Source of the DNA: CAWJLS01 sp963843755
GTDB taxonomy: Bacteria; Acidobacteriota; Thermoanaerobaculia; Multivoradales; DATKCC01
Reading direction: 5' to 3'
DNA length: 64,000 nucleotides
NCBI GenBank assembly: GCA_963843755.1
Contig: CAWJLS010000007.1
Coordinates: 434,001-498,000 of the forward strand
The notes beneath the pieces were generated by a model, which was not told where the DNA came from, did not search any database, and saw only the letters and a program-made list of their open reading frames with translations. Below, one piece after another: positions 8,745-17,690 of this stretch (within the stretch, counting starts at the first letter, position 1; every line of letters begins with the position of its first letter). The position numbers and the translations under genes were made by a program.

Positions 8745-10415
8745 TCAGGTGGAAGGCTCGGCGAGCCCGTGGTCCTCGTCGTCGAGGCCCAGCCCCTCGG
8801 CCGCCCCGTGGCGGGCGGCGCTGTAGGCCGCCACGAGCAGGCCGCAGATGACGCCGAAGGCGAGCAGCCCGATCAGGGTGAACCAGTCGCCCATCTCGGA
8901 CGGTGTCGAAAGTCCGGCGAGCGCCTCGCCGAGCGGGAACCGCGCCCCCTTGGAGTCGCCGTAGGTGCTCAGCGCCTCCATCAGGCCGACCAGGAAGGCG
9001 CCGCCGGCCAGCCCGGCGACCGCCCCCACCGCGCCGCGCCAGGCCAGGCCGAACCGGCCCAGGGGCGGCCTGTGGTCGGTCTCCTCGACGGTGAAGCGGG
9101 GCTCGCGGGTGCCCAGGGGGGAGAAGCGCTGGAGCAGCAGGAGCCCGGGGATGCCGGCGACCATCGACAGCCAGAAGAAGTTGGTCCAGCCCATGCCGTA
9201 GACCATGAAGCCGGAGAGCGGTCCGCCGAACAGGCGGGGGATGCCGAACAGGCTGGAGAACAGGGCGTACTGGGTCGCCGAGAAGCGCTTCTGGGTCATG
9301 CGCAGCAGGAGCGTCAAGAAGGCGCCGGTGCCGAGCCCCTGGGTGAAGCTTTCGAACCCCATGGCGCCGTACATGAGCGGCCGGTTGATCGCGCTGTGGG
9401 CGACCAGGATGTAGCCCACGTTCGAGAAGATCTGGAGAAAACCGAACAGCCAGAGCGCGTGGCCCAGCCCCAGCGGCGTGGTCAGCGCCCCGCCGAGGAA
9501 GGCGCCGACGAGGATCGCGATCATCGCCACCGTCGCCAAGGCGACCCCCCGGTCGACGGCGGTATAGCCCATGTCGACCAGGAACGGGCGCAGCAGGGCC
9601 TGGGCCAGGTTGTCGCCGAACTTGTAGGTGAAGACGAAGGCCAGGATCTCGAGTGCCCGGTGGCGGGAGAGGAAGCCGAGGAACGGGTACCAGACCGCCT
9701 CCTTGAGCGTCCGCGGCGAGACCACCTTCATCTCCGGCTCCGGCGCCTTCCAGGTGATCACCAGCATCGGCAGGTAGAGCGCCGCCAGCCCGATGGCGGT
9801 CCACTTCCAGGAGAACGTCCCGGCCAGGGTGATGGCGCCGCCGCCGGCGACGAACATCGCCGCCCGGTAGACCGCGATCTTGGCGCCGGCGGCCACCCCC
9901 TGCTCGTCCTTGTGGAGGACGTCGACCACGTAGGCGTCGTAAGCGATGTCCTGGCTCGCCGAGGCGAACGCGATGGCCAGCGCCACGGCGCCGACCACCC
10001 AAGCGGTGTCCGGATCGCTGCCGACGCCCGCGAGCATCAGGGTGAGCCCGAGGAGCGCCACCTGGGCGATCGCCACCCAGCCGCGGCGGCGCCCCCAGAA
10101 CGGCGGCGCGTAGCGGTCCATCAACGGCGACCAGAGGAACTTGAAGGTCCACGGCGCCTGGGCGAGGGTGATCAGGCCGATCACCCGGATGTCGACCCCG
10201 ATCGAAGCCAGCCAGTCCGGAATGCCGATCCAGACCAGGCCGAGGGGCATCCCGGAGGCGAAGGAGAGGAGCACCACGGAGGCCGTGCGCCACGACCTCA
10301 TGGCCCGGATCAGGCTCTCCCAAGTTCCCGGTCGATCGCCGGGCCGCTTTCCGGGTCGATCGCCTGGCCGTTCGCTCGGGCGGTCTGGGCCCGGAGTCTC
10401 CGTGCTCTCGGTCAT
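8745..10415 (-). CDS. ampG: AmpG-like muropeptide transporter (MFS)
   Basis: 556-residue inner-membrane permease of the major facilitator superfamily, closest to AmpG, which imports anhydro-muropeptides for cell-wall recycling. Motifs include FASGMPLGLVWIGIPDWL, FLWSPLMDRY, RRRGW and SASQDIAYDAYVVD, the last diagnostic of AmpG; there are about 12-14 hydrophobic segments. The N-terminus is an unusual Pro/Arg/Gly/Asp run of short repeats (RPGDRPGKRPGDRPG) that could be cytoplasmic extension or a mis-set start. The gene begins 7 bp after the photolyase stop and is followed by the M20 peptidase. Substrate is inferred from family only. Confidence 0.85.
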   Translation of the reverse strand: MTESTETPGPDRPSERPGDRPGKRPGDRPGTWESLIRAMRSWRTASVVLLSFASGMPLGLVWIGIPDWLASIGVDIRVIGLITLAQAPWTFKFLWSPLMDRYAPPFWGRRRGWVAIAQVALLGLTLMLAGVGSDPDTAWVVGAVALAIAFASASQDIAYDAYVVDVLHKDEQGVAAGAKIAVYRAAMFVAGGGAITLAGTFSWKWTAIGLAALYLPMLVITWKAPEPEMKVVSPRTLKEAVWYPFLGFLSRHRALEILAFVFTYKFGDNLAQALLRPFLVDMGYTAVDRGVALATVAMIAILVGAFLGGALTTPLGLGHALWLFGFLQIFSNVGYILVAHSAINRPLMYGAMGFESFTQGLGTGAFLTLLLRMTQKRFSATQYALFSSLFGIPRLFGGPLSGFMVYGMGWTNFFWLSMVAGIPGLLLLQRFSPLGTREPRFTVEETDHRPPLGRFGLAWRGAVGAVAGLAGGAFLVGLMEALSTYGDSKGARFPLGEALAGLSTPSEMGDWFTLIGLLAFGVICGLLVAAYSAARHGAAEGLGLDDEDHGLAEPST

Positions 10416-10422
10416 GCTCTGC

Positions 10423-11823
10423 TCACTCCTGGACCTCCCGGAAGAGCTCCTTGGCTCGCTCGGCCCGTGCGCGGTGGTCGACGACCGGGTCCGGGTACTC
10501 CTCCCGGCTCAGGCCCGCCGGGCGCTTGCTCTCGAGGGCGAGGATCAGCGTGCCGTCGAGGCCGGCCAGCTCCGGCACCCAGCGCCGGACGTACTCACCC
10601 CCCGGGTCGAACTTCTTTTGCTGCCGCCACGGGTTGAACACCCGGAACCAGGGCTGGGCGTCGGCGCCGGTGGAGGCGGCCCACTGCCAGCTCCCGTTGT
10701 TGACCGCCGGATCGTAGTCGACCAGGTGATTGGCGAACCAACGCTCGCCCCGGCGCCAGTCGACGTGCAGATCCTTGACCAGGAACGAGGCCGTGATCAT
10801 GCGCGCCCGGTTGTGCATCCAGCCCGTGGCGGCGAGCTGGCGCATGCCGGCGTCGACGATGGGGAAGCCTGTGCGCCCCGCGCACCAGGCGGCGAACAGC
10901 GCCTCGTCGTTCTCCCAGACGATCCGGTCGCAGCTTCGCCGGAACGACCTGCCAAAGACCGCCGGGTCGTGCCAGGCAATCTGGGTGAAGAAGTCCCGCC
11001 ACCAGAGCTGGCGTACCAGCTCGTGCTCCTCGCCGAGGGCCGCGACCGCCCGGTGGTAGGTCTCGCGGATCGACACCGTGCCGAACTTGTGGTGGGCCGA
11101 AAGGCCGGTCGTACCGTCCTCCTCCGCCAGCCGGTCGCGGGTCTCCGCATAGGCGTCGAACGTGCCGAGCCGGTCCAGGATTGCCAGCCCCCGCGCCCGG
11201 CCGCCGCGGACCCAGAGATCCGGAGTCTGCCGGGGGAGCAGCTCCCACGCCTCCTCGAGTGACAGCGCCTGCGGGTCGTCCTCCGTCACCCAGGAGGTTC
11301 TCGGCACGCCGTGGGGCCGGGGCACGATCTCTTTGCGGGCCGCCCGCCAGAACGGAGTGAACACCTTGTACGTCGTCCCCTGCCCCGTGCGCAGCCGGTC
11401 CGGTGGTACGAGCAGCGCGTCGTGCTCCTGGACGAACGCGATCCCGCGGGAAGCGCACAGCTCCTCGATCTCGGCGTCCCGCTCCCGGGCGAAGGGGGTG
11501 TAGTCCCGGTTCACCGCCACCGCCCCGTTCTCGGTCTCACCGATCCACTTGGAGATGATCGCCGACAGATCGATCCGGTAGAGATAGAGCCGCCCGCCCG
11601 CCTCCCGGAGCTGCCGGTCCAGATCCCCCAGCGACTCCAGCATGAATTCGAACGCCGGCGCCGAGAAGTACGGATTCTCCTCCGGGTCCGCCTGCCGCGG
11701 ATCGAACACGAAGCACGGCACCACCTCCTCCGCCAGCTCCGCGATCCGCGCCAGCGCCGTGTTGTCCGCCAGCCGCAGATCCCGCCGGAAGATGAACAGC
11801 GCACGCTGGTAAGGCTTGGTCAT
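10423..11823 (-). CDS. phrB: Deoxyribodipyrimidine photolyase (cryptochrome/photolyase family)
   Basis: Cytoplasmic flavoenzyme that repairs UV-induced cyclobutane pyrimidine dimers with light. At 466 residues it has the usual class I length. The N-terminal antenna domain starts RALFIFRRDLRLADN. The FAD-binding part carries the sequence GFPIVDAGMRQLAATGWMHN and further on VNNGSWQWAASTGADAQPW. ATG 11823 is preferred; an in-frame ATG at 11838 would add five residues but lies inside the TATGAT hexamer (11839-11834), which looks like the promoter -10. First gene of a unit with AmpG and the M20 peptidase; no functional link is evident. Confidence 0.93.
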   Translation of the reverse strand: MTKPYQRALFIFRRDLRLADNTALARIAELAEEVVPCFVFDPRQADPEENPYFSAPAFEFMLESLGDLDRQLREAGGRLYLYRIDLSAIISKWIGETENGAVAVNRDYTPFARERDAEIEELCASRGIAFVQEHDALLVPPDRLRTGQGTTYKVFTPFWRAARKEIVPRPHGVPRTSWVTEDDPQALSLEEAWELLPRQTPDLWVRGGRARGLAILDRLGTFDAYAETRDRLAEEDGTTGLSAHHKFGTVSIRETYHRAVAALGEEHELVRQLWWRDFFTQIAWHDPAVFGRSFRRSCDRIVWENDEALFAAWCAGRTGFPIVDAGMRQLAATGWMHNRARMITASFLVKDLHVDWRRGERWFANHLVDYDPAVNNGSWQWAASTGADAQPWFRVFNPWRQQKKFDPGGEYVRRWVPELAGLDGTLILALESKRPAGLSREEYPDPVVDHRARAERAKELFREVQE

Positions 11824-11833
11824 GGGCACGCGG

Positions 11834-11839
11834 ATCATA
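11834..11839 (-). promoter_or_regulatory. -10-like element of the photolyase unit
   Basis: TATGAT on the minus strand ends 10 nt before ATG 11823. The resulting 5' leader would be only about 4 nt long, in keeping with other genes in this window. Confidence 0.4.
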
Positions 11840-11867
11840 CAGGGGCGACGGTCCGTCCCGGCGCGGT

Positions 11868-11951
11868 CTGCATCCCTATGTCGGTTGGAGAGCTGAGAAC
11901 CTGCATTCCAATGTCGATTGAAGCCCAGAAACCCCGCATCGCGATGCATTG
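11868..11951. repeat. Three degenerate repeats with about 33-bp period
   Basis: Two clear copies, CTGCATCCCTATGTCGGTTG (11868-11887) and CTGCATTCCAATGTCGATTG (11901-11920), and a weaker third (about 11934-11951, GCATCGCGATGCATTG core) are spaced by 33 bp. They lie between the photolyase gene and the toxin-antitoxin pair, at the edge of the accessory island. A 33-bp period would be 11 codons, but no gene with a start or ribosome site is apparent. Confidence 0.5.
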
Positions 11952-12060
11952 CCCGAGGCGCAGCCCCTTCGCGACCCCGCCCCTTTGGTACGCTTGAACG
12001 ATCTCGAGGGTCCCCGTCGCGGAACATCTCCGGCGGCGCCGTCCGATCGCGAGATCAACC

Positions 12061-12312
12061 ATGGCCAACATCGCCTACGACCTCCCGTCCTCCGCGTTCG
12101 CAGCCCTCCGGCTCTCGCCGAAAGAGTTCGCGGACGAGATGCGCATCGCCGCATCCGTCCAGTGGTACGCCCAGGGCCGCCTGTCCCAGGAGAAGGCGGC
12201 GGAGATCGCCGGGTTGTCTCGGGCGCAGTTCCTCGAAGAGCTCTTCCGGCGCAAGGTCCCGGCCTGCCAGGTCACTCTCGAAGAGCTCATCGAAGAGATC
12301 GAGCATGAGTAG
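12061..12312 (+). CDS. UPF0175 family antitoxin
   Basis: 83 residues. The C-terminal half (RLSQEKAAEIAGLSRAQFLE followed by LFRRKVPACQVTLEELIEEI) matches UPF0175, a helix-turn-helix-type protein that usually pairs with a DUF3368 PIN-like toxin. It would bind and neutralise the toxin and probably autoregulate the operon. Its last codons overlap the toxin start (ATG at 12305), which is the standard arrangement for this pair. Base composition here is visibly less GC-rich than in the flanking genes, suggesting acquisition. Confidence 0.85.
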   Translation: MANIAYDLPSSAFAALRLSPKEFADEMRIAASVQWYAQGRLSQEKAAEIAGLSRAQFLEELFRRKVPACQVTLEELIEEIEHE

Positions 12313-12790
12313 ACGGTGGGTGGCGAACGCTTCGCCACTCATCCTTCTCGGGAAGGTCGGTCAGTTGAGCCTGCTATGCCAGCTTGCCGACGAGCTGGTC
12401 GTTCCGGAAATGGTCGTTCGGGAGGTGAGCGCCAAGCCCGATGGCGAGGAAGCCATCGACGAGCTCGCCGGGATCTCGGGCGTCAGGATCGAGCCCGACC
12501 GGTCCGTTTCCAAAGTCATCGAAGCCTGGGATCTCGGTCCCGGGGAATCACAGGTTCTCGCGGCTTCAGAGGGTAGTGCGAGCTCTCGAGCCGTGCTGGA
12601 CGATCTCGAGGCGCGCCGGTGTGCTGCGTCGATTGACGTCCCAGTCATCGGAACTCTCGGCGTGGTGCTCCGGGCGAAGAGAAAGGGTGTCGTGCCTGCC
12701 GCTCGGCCTCTGCTGGAGCGGCTGCGCCACGAGGGACTCTATGTCTCGACCGACCTGCTCGAACAGGCTTTGAAACACGTTGGCGAGTAG
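12305..12790 (+). CDS. DUF3368 PIN-like toxin
   Basis: 161 residues. The start VANASPLILLGKVGQL is the DUF3368 signature with the first acidic-site region of PIN-like nucleases (Asn-Ala-Ser-Pro in place of the usual Asp-x-Ser). The motifs LGPGESQVLAAS and AVLDDLEARR carry further conserved Glu and Asp residues, and IDVPVIGTLGVVLRAK follows. It probably acts as an RNase toxin restrained by the UPF0175 partner, which it overlaps by 8 bp. A 3' gap of about 86 bp separates it from the convergent NACHT gene, so the pair may form a defence island with it. Confidence 0.85.
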   Translation: MSRRWVANASPLILLGKVGQLSLLCQLADELVVPEMVVREVSAKPDGEEAIDELAGISGVRIEPDRSVSKVIEAWDLGPGESQVLAASEGSASSRAVLDDLEARRCAASIDVPVIGTLGVVLRAKRKGVVPAARPLLERLRHEGLYVSTDLLEQALKHVGE

Positions 12791-12876
12791 GTCCGGGTGT
12801 GGGCGACTCGCAGGCCGCCGTCCGCGTAGTTCGCGGGCTGCCGTCGGGTGTACCGCTGAGGCAAGGGGTTGCTCTT

Positions 12877-15800
12877 TCAGCCTGCAGCCTGCTCGATGTG
12901 GTCCACGAGCTCCTCGTAGACGTCCAGGCTGTTGAGGAGGACATTGCCAAACGGTGCCAGGAGACTTCGCAGTCGGCGAGCGATCTCTGCATCATCCAGG
13001 GCGTGGAGATACCACGCCACGATCAGGGCTGGTGCCAGTCGCGTGGCTTCCTCCAGGTACTCACCCCTGGTCAACAGCTCCTGCTGCGTCGCCAGGAGTT
13101 GCGCGAGCTCGGTGCGCTGTACGGAAGAGCAGATCCTGGAGTCCCTATCCAAGAGCAGAGGCTGGGACCCGAGAGCCCATGCCGCGACGTCCCGCAGATC
13201 TTCTTCGACTCCGTGTTGCCATACCTCGAAGAGTCGCCCGAGAACGTCGGGCTCCGTCGGAGGGCTCCACGCGCGGGAGGACGCCAAATATCCGAGCGCG
13301 AGGCAGCTCGCGAGTTGCTCCCGTGGAGTGTCCGAGAAGGCCAGTGATTGGACAAGGCCGGCCGACGAGTGAAGGAGCTTGAGGAGGTCAGGGTCCTCCA
13401 GGAATTGCGCGCCGCGCGGGTTCTCAGCCAGAGCGCGGGCCAGGTACCCAACGGCGAGTGCCCCCTCGCACCGGGGCAGGGGATCAGGGCTCGACAAGAG
13501 CTGATGGAAGTGTCTCGATGCTCCTCTAAACTCTTCGAGGTCTTCGCTTTCGATGGCTCCCTGCCACGCTACATGCCCAAGTGCGCTGGCCGCGCGCAAC
13601 AACGCTGGAGCTTCTCCGGAGTACGCTCGTCGAGCTTCTGCGAGAAGCTCGGCACCGTATCGCCCGCGGGCCAGGGTGCGCAGGAAGCTTGCCGTTCCTA
13701 GAGGTCCCTCGTACCGTACCAACTGACGGAGTGCCGCTCGGATCGTCTCCGGTCTTGCGGCGGCCTCGTCGGCAAGGCAATTCCCCAGTGCAAGGAGGGC
13801 GGGGGGCAGAGGCACTCTGGGAAGATCTGCGGGATCGAGCCGGTCGAGCGTCTCCGTCAGTCGTTCGATGAGTGCCTCGGTCTCTTTTCCCCCCAGGACT
13901 GCGGCGAGGGGGATCACCTCGCGCCAGGCTTCGTCCTCGAAGTGTGGCTCCAGGACGCTGACGAGCGTGTCGTCGTCGGACCGACCGGGGTGCCAGCCTT
14001 CGACCATGGCCCGGGCACAGAGGAACTCCTGGAACGTCAGGTGCCGGAACTCGAAGAACTCGACCAGCCGGCCGTCCTCGACGTCGTGACCCGCCATCAT
14101 GAGCAGGCTGCTCCGGTCTTCGACCCGGTGGATGAACTCTTCCACCGACTGCTCGACGAACCCGAGCTCGGTCGGGAGCGCTTCCCGGGCCGCCTGGAGG
14201 AGGGCGCCGAGCCGCGGGCGACTGATCTTCTGGACCCCCTCGAGCATCATGGCGGACGCCACGTAGCAGAGCTGGGTCATGGCCTCTTCTTCGCGGAGTG
14301 GCTCGTGGCCTTCGACGTTCCAGGTCATGAGCAGGACCTCGACTGCCTTGCCGTAGAGGATCGCCCGTCGGGTCGGGAGCCGGCCGACCCAGCGCTTGAC
14401 CAGGAACAGGGTTGTGAGGAGAAGGGGATTGACCGCGAGGCGGTGGATGCGGTCGTTCGCGATGATGGCGGCGGCGAGCTCTTCGGCGTCGGCGCGGACC
14501 TTCGCGGTATCCCCGATCACCTCGGTGTGCCAGGCGAGGCTCAGGCGCCGGATGTCGTCCGCGTCGAAAGGTGAGAGGGTGGCCTTCGTGCAGACGGGTG
14601 CCAGGTGGGCTGCCACGTGGCGAAACCCGGCCTCCCGGGAGGTGACCACCAAGGCGGTCTCGGGGTAGGCCTGGAGCGCCGAGCGCAACGTGCAGACGAA
14701 GGCGGCGCGGTCACCGGAGTCGGAGATCTCGTCCAGCCCGTCGACCAGGAGAAGGACGCGGCCGGCCAGGAGCGCCCGGTCGACCTCTGCCCGGAAGACC
14801 TCCGCATGGTGGCGCACGGGCTCGTGCCGGGTGAGGGCGGCCAAGATTTCCGTGAAGGGCTTCCTGGCCAGGTCGCGAAGCTCGCGGCAGCGGAAGAAGA
14901 GGGGTAGCCAGTCGCGGTCCGGGAGCTCGTCCGCGACCTCCCGCAGACGACCGGGGTCCGCGTACGCGATCGCCAGCCGCTTGAGCAGAGTCGACTTGCC
15001 GCCGCCCGGGGGCGCCAGCAGGGCGAGCCGTGGGTGGTGATCGAGAGCTGCTCCGACCGGCTGCCGCTCGAGGGCTCGGCGCTTCTCTTTGCCGGAAAGC
15101 TCAACTGTCGATTCGGATCTAGGTCCGGTCGCCGGCTCGACATCCGGTCCGATGTCCCGATCGATGTCCCGTTCGAGGTCCCGTTCGAGGTCCAGGTGGA
15201 GGGGGACGAAGAGGTTCTCCAGCCGTGGTCGTTGGGCTCCCACCTCGCCGTCGGCGGGCAAGCCGTCGAGCTCGATGAAGCCGCACTCGTGCGCCAGGTA
15301 CACGGAGTAGGCGGCCAGAGCTTCTTCTACGCTCTGTTCGTCATCTCGTGCGGGCGGCTCGGGGTTCAGGCAGGTCAGCTCGGCAAGATTCCCACCGCAG
15401 GTCTGGTCGGCGGTGATCACCTCCTCGGCGAGTGCCTTGGCGAGGGGTGTGCCGTCCGAGTGGACCAGGACGACGTGCGTCCGTGCCTTCCCCGCGAGGT
15501 AATAGACGGCCCAGATCCAGCCCCGCTCATGGGCGAGGAGCTCGGCCTCGGGATCAAGCTCCAGGTCGTCGAGGTTCCGGCAGCAGCGCCCCGCCATTTC
15601 GGTCGCTCGCTCCCTGGGGATCAAGACGCGACCGGTGACCATCTCGTCCACCACCTGCGATCCGTCCAGCAAGACGATCTCGCTCCGCCGTCCCTGCCTC
15701 TCCTGCTCTCGGGCGGTTTCGCGGAAGCCCCCGAGGGAAACGAAGTACCCGGTGACGGGAGTCTCGTCCTTCGATCCACGCTCGGCGTCGAGCGCACCGA

Positions 15801-16041
15801 CGAACTTGTTCACGTCGTCGCCGCCCACCGGCCGCTTCGACGCCTTGCACTCCGCGATCGCCCGCCGGGGCTCATGGCGATGCTCTGCGATCAGGTCGAT
15901 CTCACGACCGGCCTTGTGAACGTTGAGTCGCGGCTGGTCGTACCCCAGAGCGATGATGAGGTCCGCCATCAACTGGCCGAAGAGATCCCCCCGGCGGTTG
16001 TTGTCCCGCTCGAGGAGTCGAATCGTCGCTCCAGTCGCCAT
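12877..16041 (-). CDS. Nuclease-NACHT-HEAT protein, probable antiphage NTPase
   Basis: 1054 residues in three parts. Residues 25-135 are a restriction-endonuclease-like (Mrr/PD-(D/E)XK) domain with GREIDL (Asp49) and AECK (Glu64, Lys66). Residues 335-500 are a NACHT NTPase core with Walker A APPGGGKST (343-351) and Walker B LLVDGLDE (431-438), followed by VVTSRE. The C-terminal third holds HEAT-like repeats (ALAVGYLARAL, CLALGYLASS, AAWALGSQP). An Arg/Asp/Leu repeat linker (LERDLERDIDRDI, around 287-297) joins the nuclease and NTPase regions. Bacterial NACHT proteins of this layout sense phage and then activate the effector; here that would mean DNA cleavage. This function is inferred from architecture. 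Next to a toxin-antitoxin pair. Confidence 0.85.
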   Translation of the reverse strand: MATGATIRLLERDNNRRGDLFGQLMADLIIALGYDQPRLNVHKAGREIDLIAEHRHEPRRAIAECKASKRPVGGDDVNKFVGALDAERGSKDETPVTGYFVSLGGFRETAREQERQGRRSEIVLLDGSQVVDEMVTGRVLIPRERATEMAGRCCRNLDDLELDPEAELLAHERGWIWAVYYLAGKARTHVVLVHSDGTPLAKALAEEVITADQTCGGNLAELTCLNPEPPARDDEQSVEEALAAYSVYLAHECGFIELDGLPADGEVGAQRPRLENLFVPLHLDLERDLERDIDRDIGPDVEPATGPRSESTVELSGKEKRRALERQPVGAALDHHPRLALLAPPGGGKSTLLKRLAIAYADPGRLREVADELPDRDWLPLFFRCRELRDLARKPFTEILAALTRHEPVRHHAEVFRAEVDRALLAGRVLLLVDGLDEISDSGDRAAFVCTLRSALQAYPETALVVTSREAGFRHVAAHLAPVCTKATLSPFDADDIRRLSLAWHTEVIGDTAKVRADAEELAAAIIANDRIHRLAVNPLLLTTLFLVKRWVGRLPTRRAILYGKAVEVLLMTWNVEGHEPLREEEAMTQLCYVASAMMLEGVQKISRPRLGALLQAAREALPTELGFVEQSVEEFIHRVEDRSSLLMMAGHDVEDGRLVEFFEFRHLTFQEFLCARAMVEGWHPGRSDDDTLVSVLEPHFEDEAWREVIPLAAVLGGKETEALIERLTETLDRLDPADLPRVPLPPALLALGNCLADEAAARPETIRAALRQLVRYEGPLGTASFLRTLARGRYGAELLAEARRAYSGEAPALLRAASALGHVAWQGAIESEDLEEFRGASRHFHQLLSSPDPLPRCEGALAVGYLARALAENPRGAQFLEDPDLLKLLHSSAGLVQSLAFSDTPREQLASCLALGYLASSRAWSPPTEPDVLGRLFEVWQHGVEEDLRDVAAWALGSQPLLLDRDSRICSSVQRTELAQLLATQQELLTRGEYLEEATRLAPALIVAWYLHALDDAEIARRLRSLLAPFGNVLLNSLDVYEELVDHIEQAAG

Positions 16042-16101
16042 TTGTAGAGGACCTTCGCGGTCGCCACCTGTTCTCGGGTTTCGAGGGCCAGGACGCAGGT
16101 C

Positions 16102-16107
16102 ATTGTA
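16102..16107 (-). promoter_or_regulatory. Candidate -10 of the NACHT gene
   Basis: TACAAT on the minus strand lies about 60 nt upstream of ATG 16041, in a locally AT-richer stretch. No convincing -35 is seen. The longer leader contrasts with the near-leaderless housekeeping genes around it. Confidence 0.3.
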
Positions 16108-16177
16108 CTTGCACGAACGACGGGAGAAGGAGCGTGGTTCTGTCCGCGGGGTCGCGGTCGCCGGCCAGGCGACCCAC

Positions 16178-17690
16178 TCAACCCGACGGTGAGCGCGGGC
16201 GTCGCAAGAGCGGGGTTCCTTCGGCCCGTTTCGACTCGAGGGATCCGGCCTCCCGACGGCAGCGAACGTCGACCCGTGGCGCGGGCCGGGCGGCTGCGGT
16301 GGAGGGCGTCATGGACCGCGTCCGCGAGATTGTTCGTGCATCGATGCCGGTCCGACGCGGGCCATGCCGAGGTGCGAGTTTTCCCCGCCAGCCCTCAAGT
16401 TCTCGCGCCGTCCCGGAGCCGCGCCGCGCGGCCCGCGCCCGGCGACCCCCTCGGCGAAGGCTTCTACTCAGCGAACGTTCCCGCCCCGCTCTCCGCGCTC
16501 TCTCCCGCTCCTCCCGCTCCTCCCGATCCCCCGCCCCGCCGCCCACGATCCCCAGATCCTCGTAGACCGCCGCGCACAGGCTCTCCATGCGGTCGAGGTG
16601 GTCTTCGTCGCCGGGGGTGCCGTTGGTGGCGAGGGCGACGACCAGGCGGTTCTCCGGGTCGGCGAAGGCGGTGGAGCTCTTGTACCCGCTGTGGCCGTAG
16701 GTGCGTCGAGAAGCGTGGGGACCGTAGGCGTAGGGCAGGGTCGGCTGGTCGTAGATCGCCGAGTTGACGATGAAGCCGAGCCCCCAGTCCATGACATGGC
16801 GGAAGGTGTGGTCGTAGAGCCCCACCCGGTGGCGGGCGGTCAGCGCCTCGACCGTCTGGGGGGTGAGCAGGCGCTCGCCGCTCGCCGCGACACCGCCCGC
16901 CAGCAGCGCCTCGTAGAAGCGCCCAAGCTCGCGGATCGGCCCCCGCCCGTTGCCGCCGGGCGACGGGTTGACCACGTGGTCCTCCTGGTGCCAGCGGTGG
17001 GGCCGCGGCTCCGGTCCGGAGGTCTCGTACATCACCGCGATCCGCTCCGACTCCTCGCCGCCGTAGGCCGCGAACTGCTCCGGGCTCATGCCGACCCAGG
17101 AGTCCGCCATGCCGAGCGGCTCGAACAGCTCCTCGCGGATCAGCCGGTCGTACGGCCGGCCGTCGATCCGCCGGAGCACCTCGCCGAGGATGAACCAGCT
17201 CGACGACATGTGGTAGCCCGCCTTCTTGCCCGGGTCCCAGCGCGGCTCGAGCTTGCGCGCGCAGATCTTCGCGATGACCGCGTCCCAAGGTCTCCCGAGG
17301 CCAACCGACGTCGAACATGCGGATGCCGCTGGTGTGAGTCAGTAGGTGGCGCAGGGTTACCCCCTCCTTGCCGCCGGCGGCGAACTCGGGGACGAACCGG
17401 GCTACCGGGTCGTCGAGGTCGAGGGCGCCGCGTTCCCAGAAGCGGGCGAGGGCGACGGCCGCCGTCGGCTTGCTGGACGACAGCCAGAGGGTGATCGTCT
17501 CCGGCGTCATCGGCACGCCGCGGCGAGCCTCACCGACGGCGAGGTCGGCGACCGTCTCGCCCGCGCGGGAGACGTAGAGCTGGGCGCCCAGGTGGAGGCC
17601 GCGGTCGATCCCTTCGCGGAGCAGGGCCAGGGTCCTGGGCAGCGGGGGCAGCGGGGACGGGGTGGCGTCGGAGGTCGAGGGGTCGGTCAT
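16178..17690 (-). pseudogene. Serine hydrolase of the beta-lactamase (class C/EstB) family, frameshifted
   Basis: Penicillin-binding-protein-like hydrolase. The N-terminal part from ATG 17690 has the SxxK motif (SSSK, Ser71 and Lys74) and LRHLLTHTSGIRMFDVGWP. Downstream, the family sequence continues one frame over (AVIAKICARKLEPRW, then GYHMSSSWFILGEVL and the final YGHSGYKSS). The shift is at about 17287-17288, where one extra A in CCCAAGG explains it: removal restores ETWDAVIAKI. The conserved domain ends near 16550; the remaining Arg-rich tail to 16178 does not look like family sequence and may be read-through. ATG overlaps the ApaH stop by 4 bp, so the two are coupled. Could be a sequence error. 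Confidence 0.78.
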
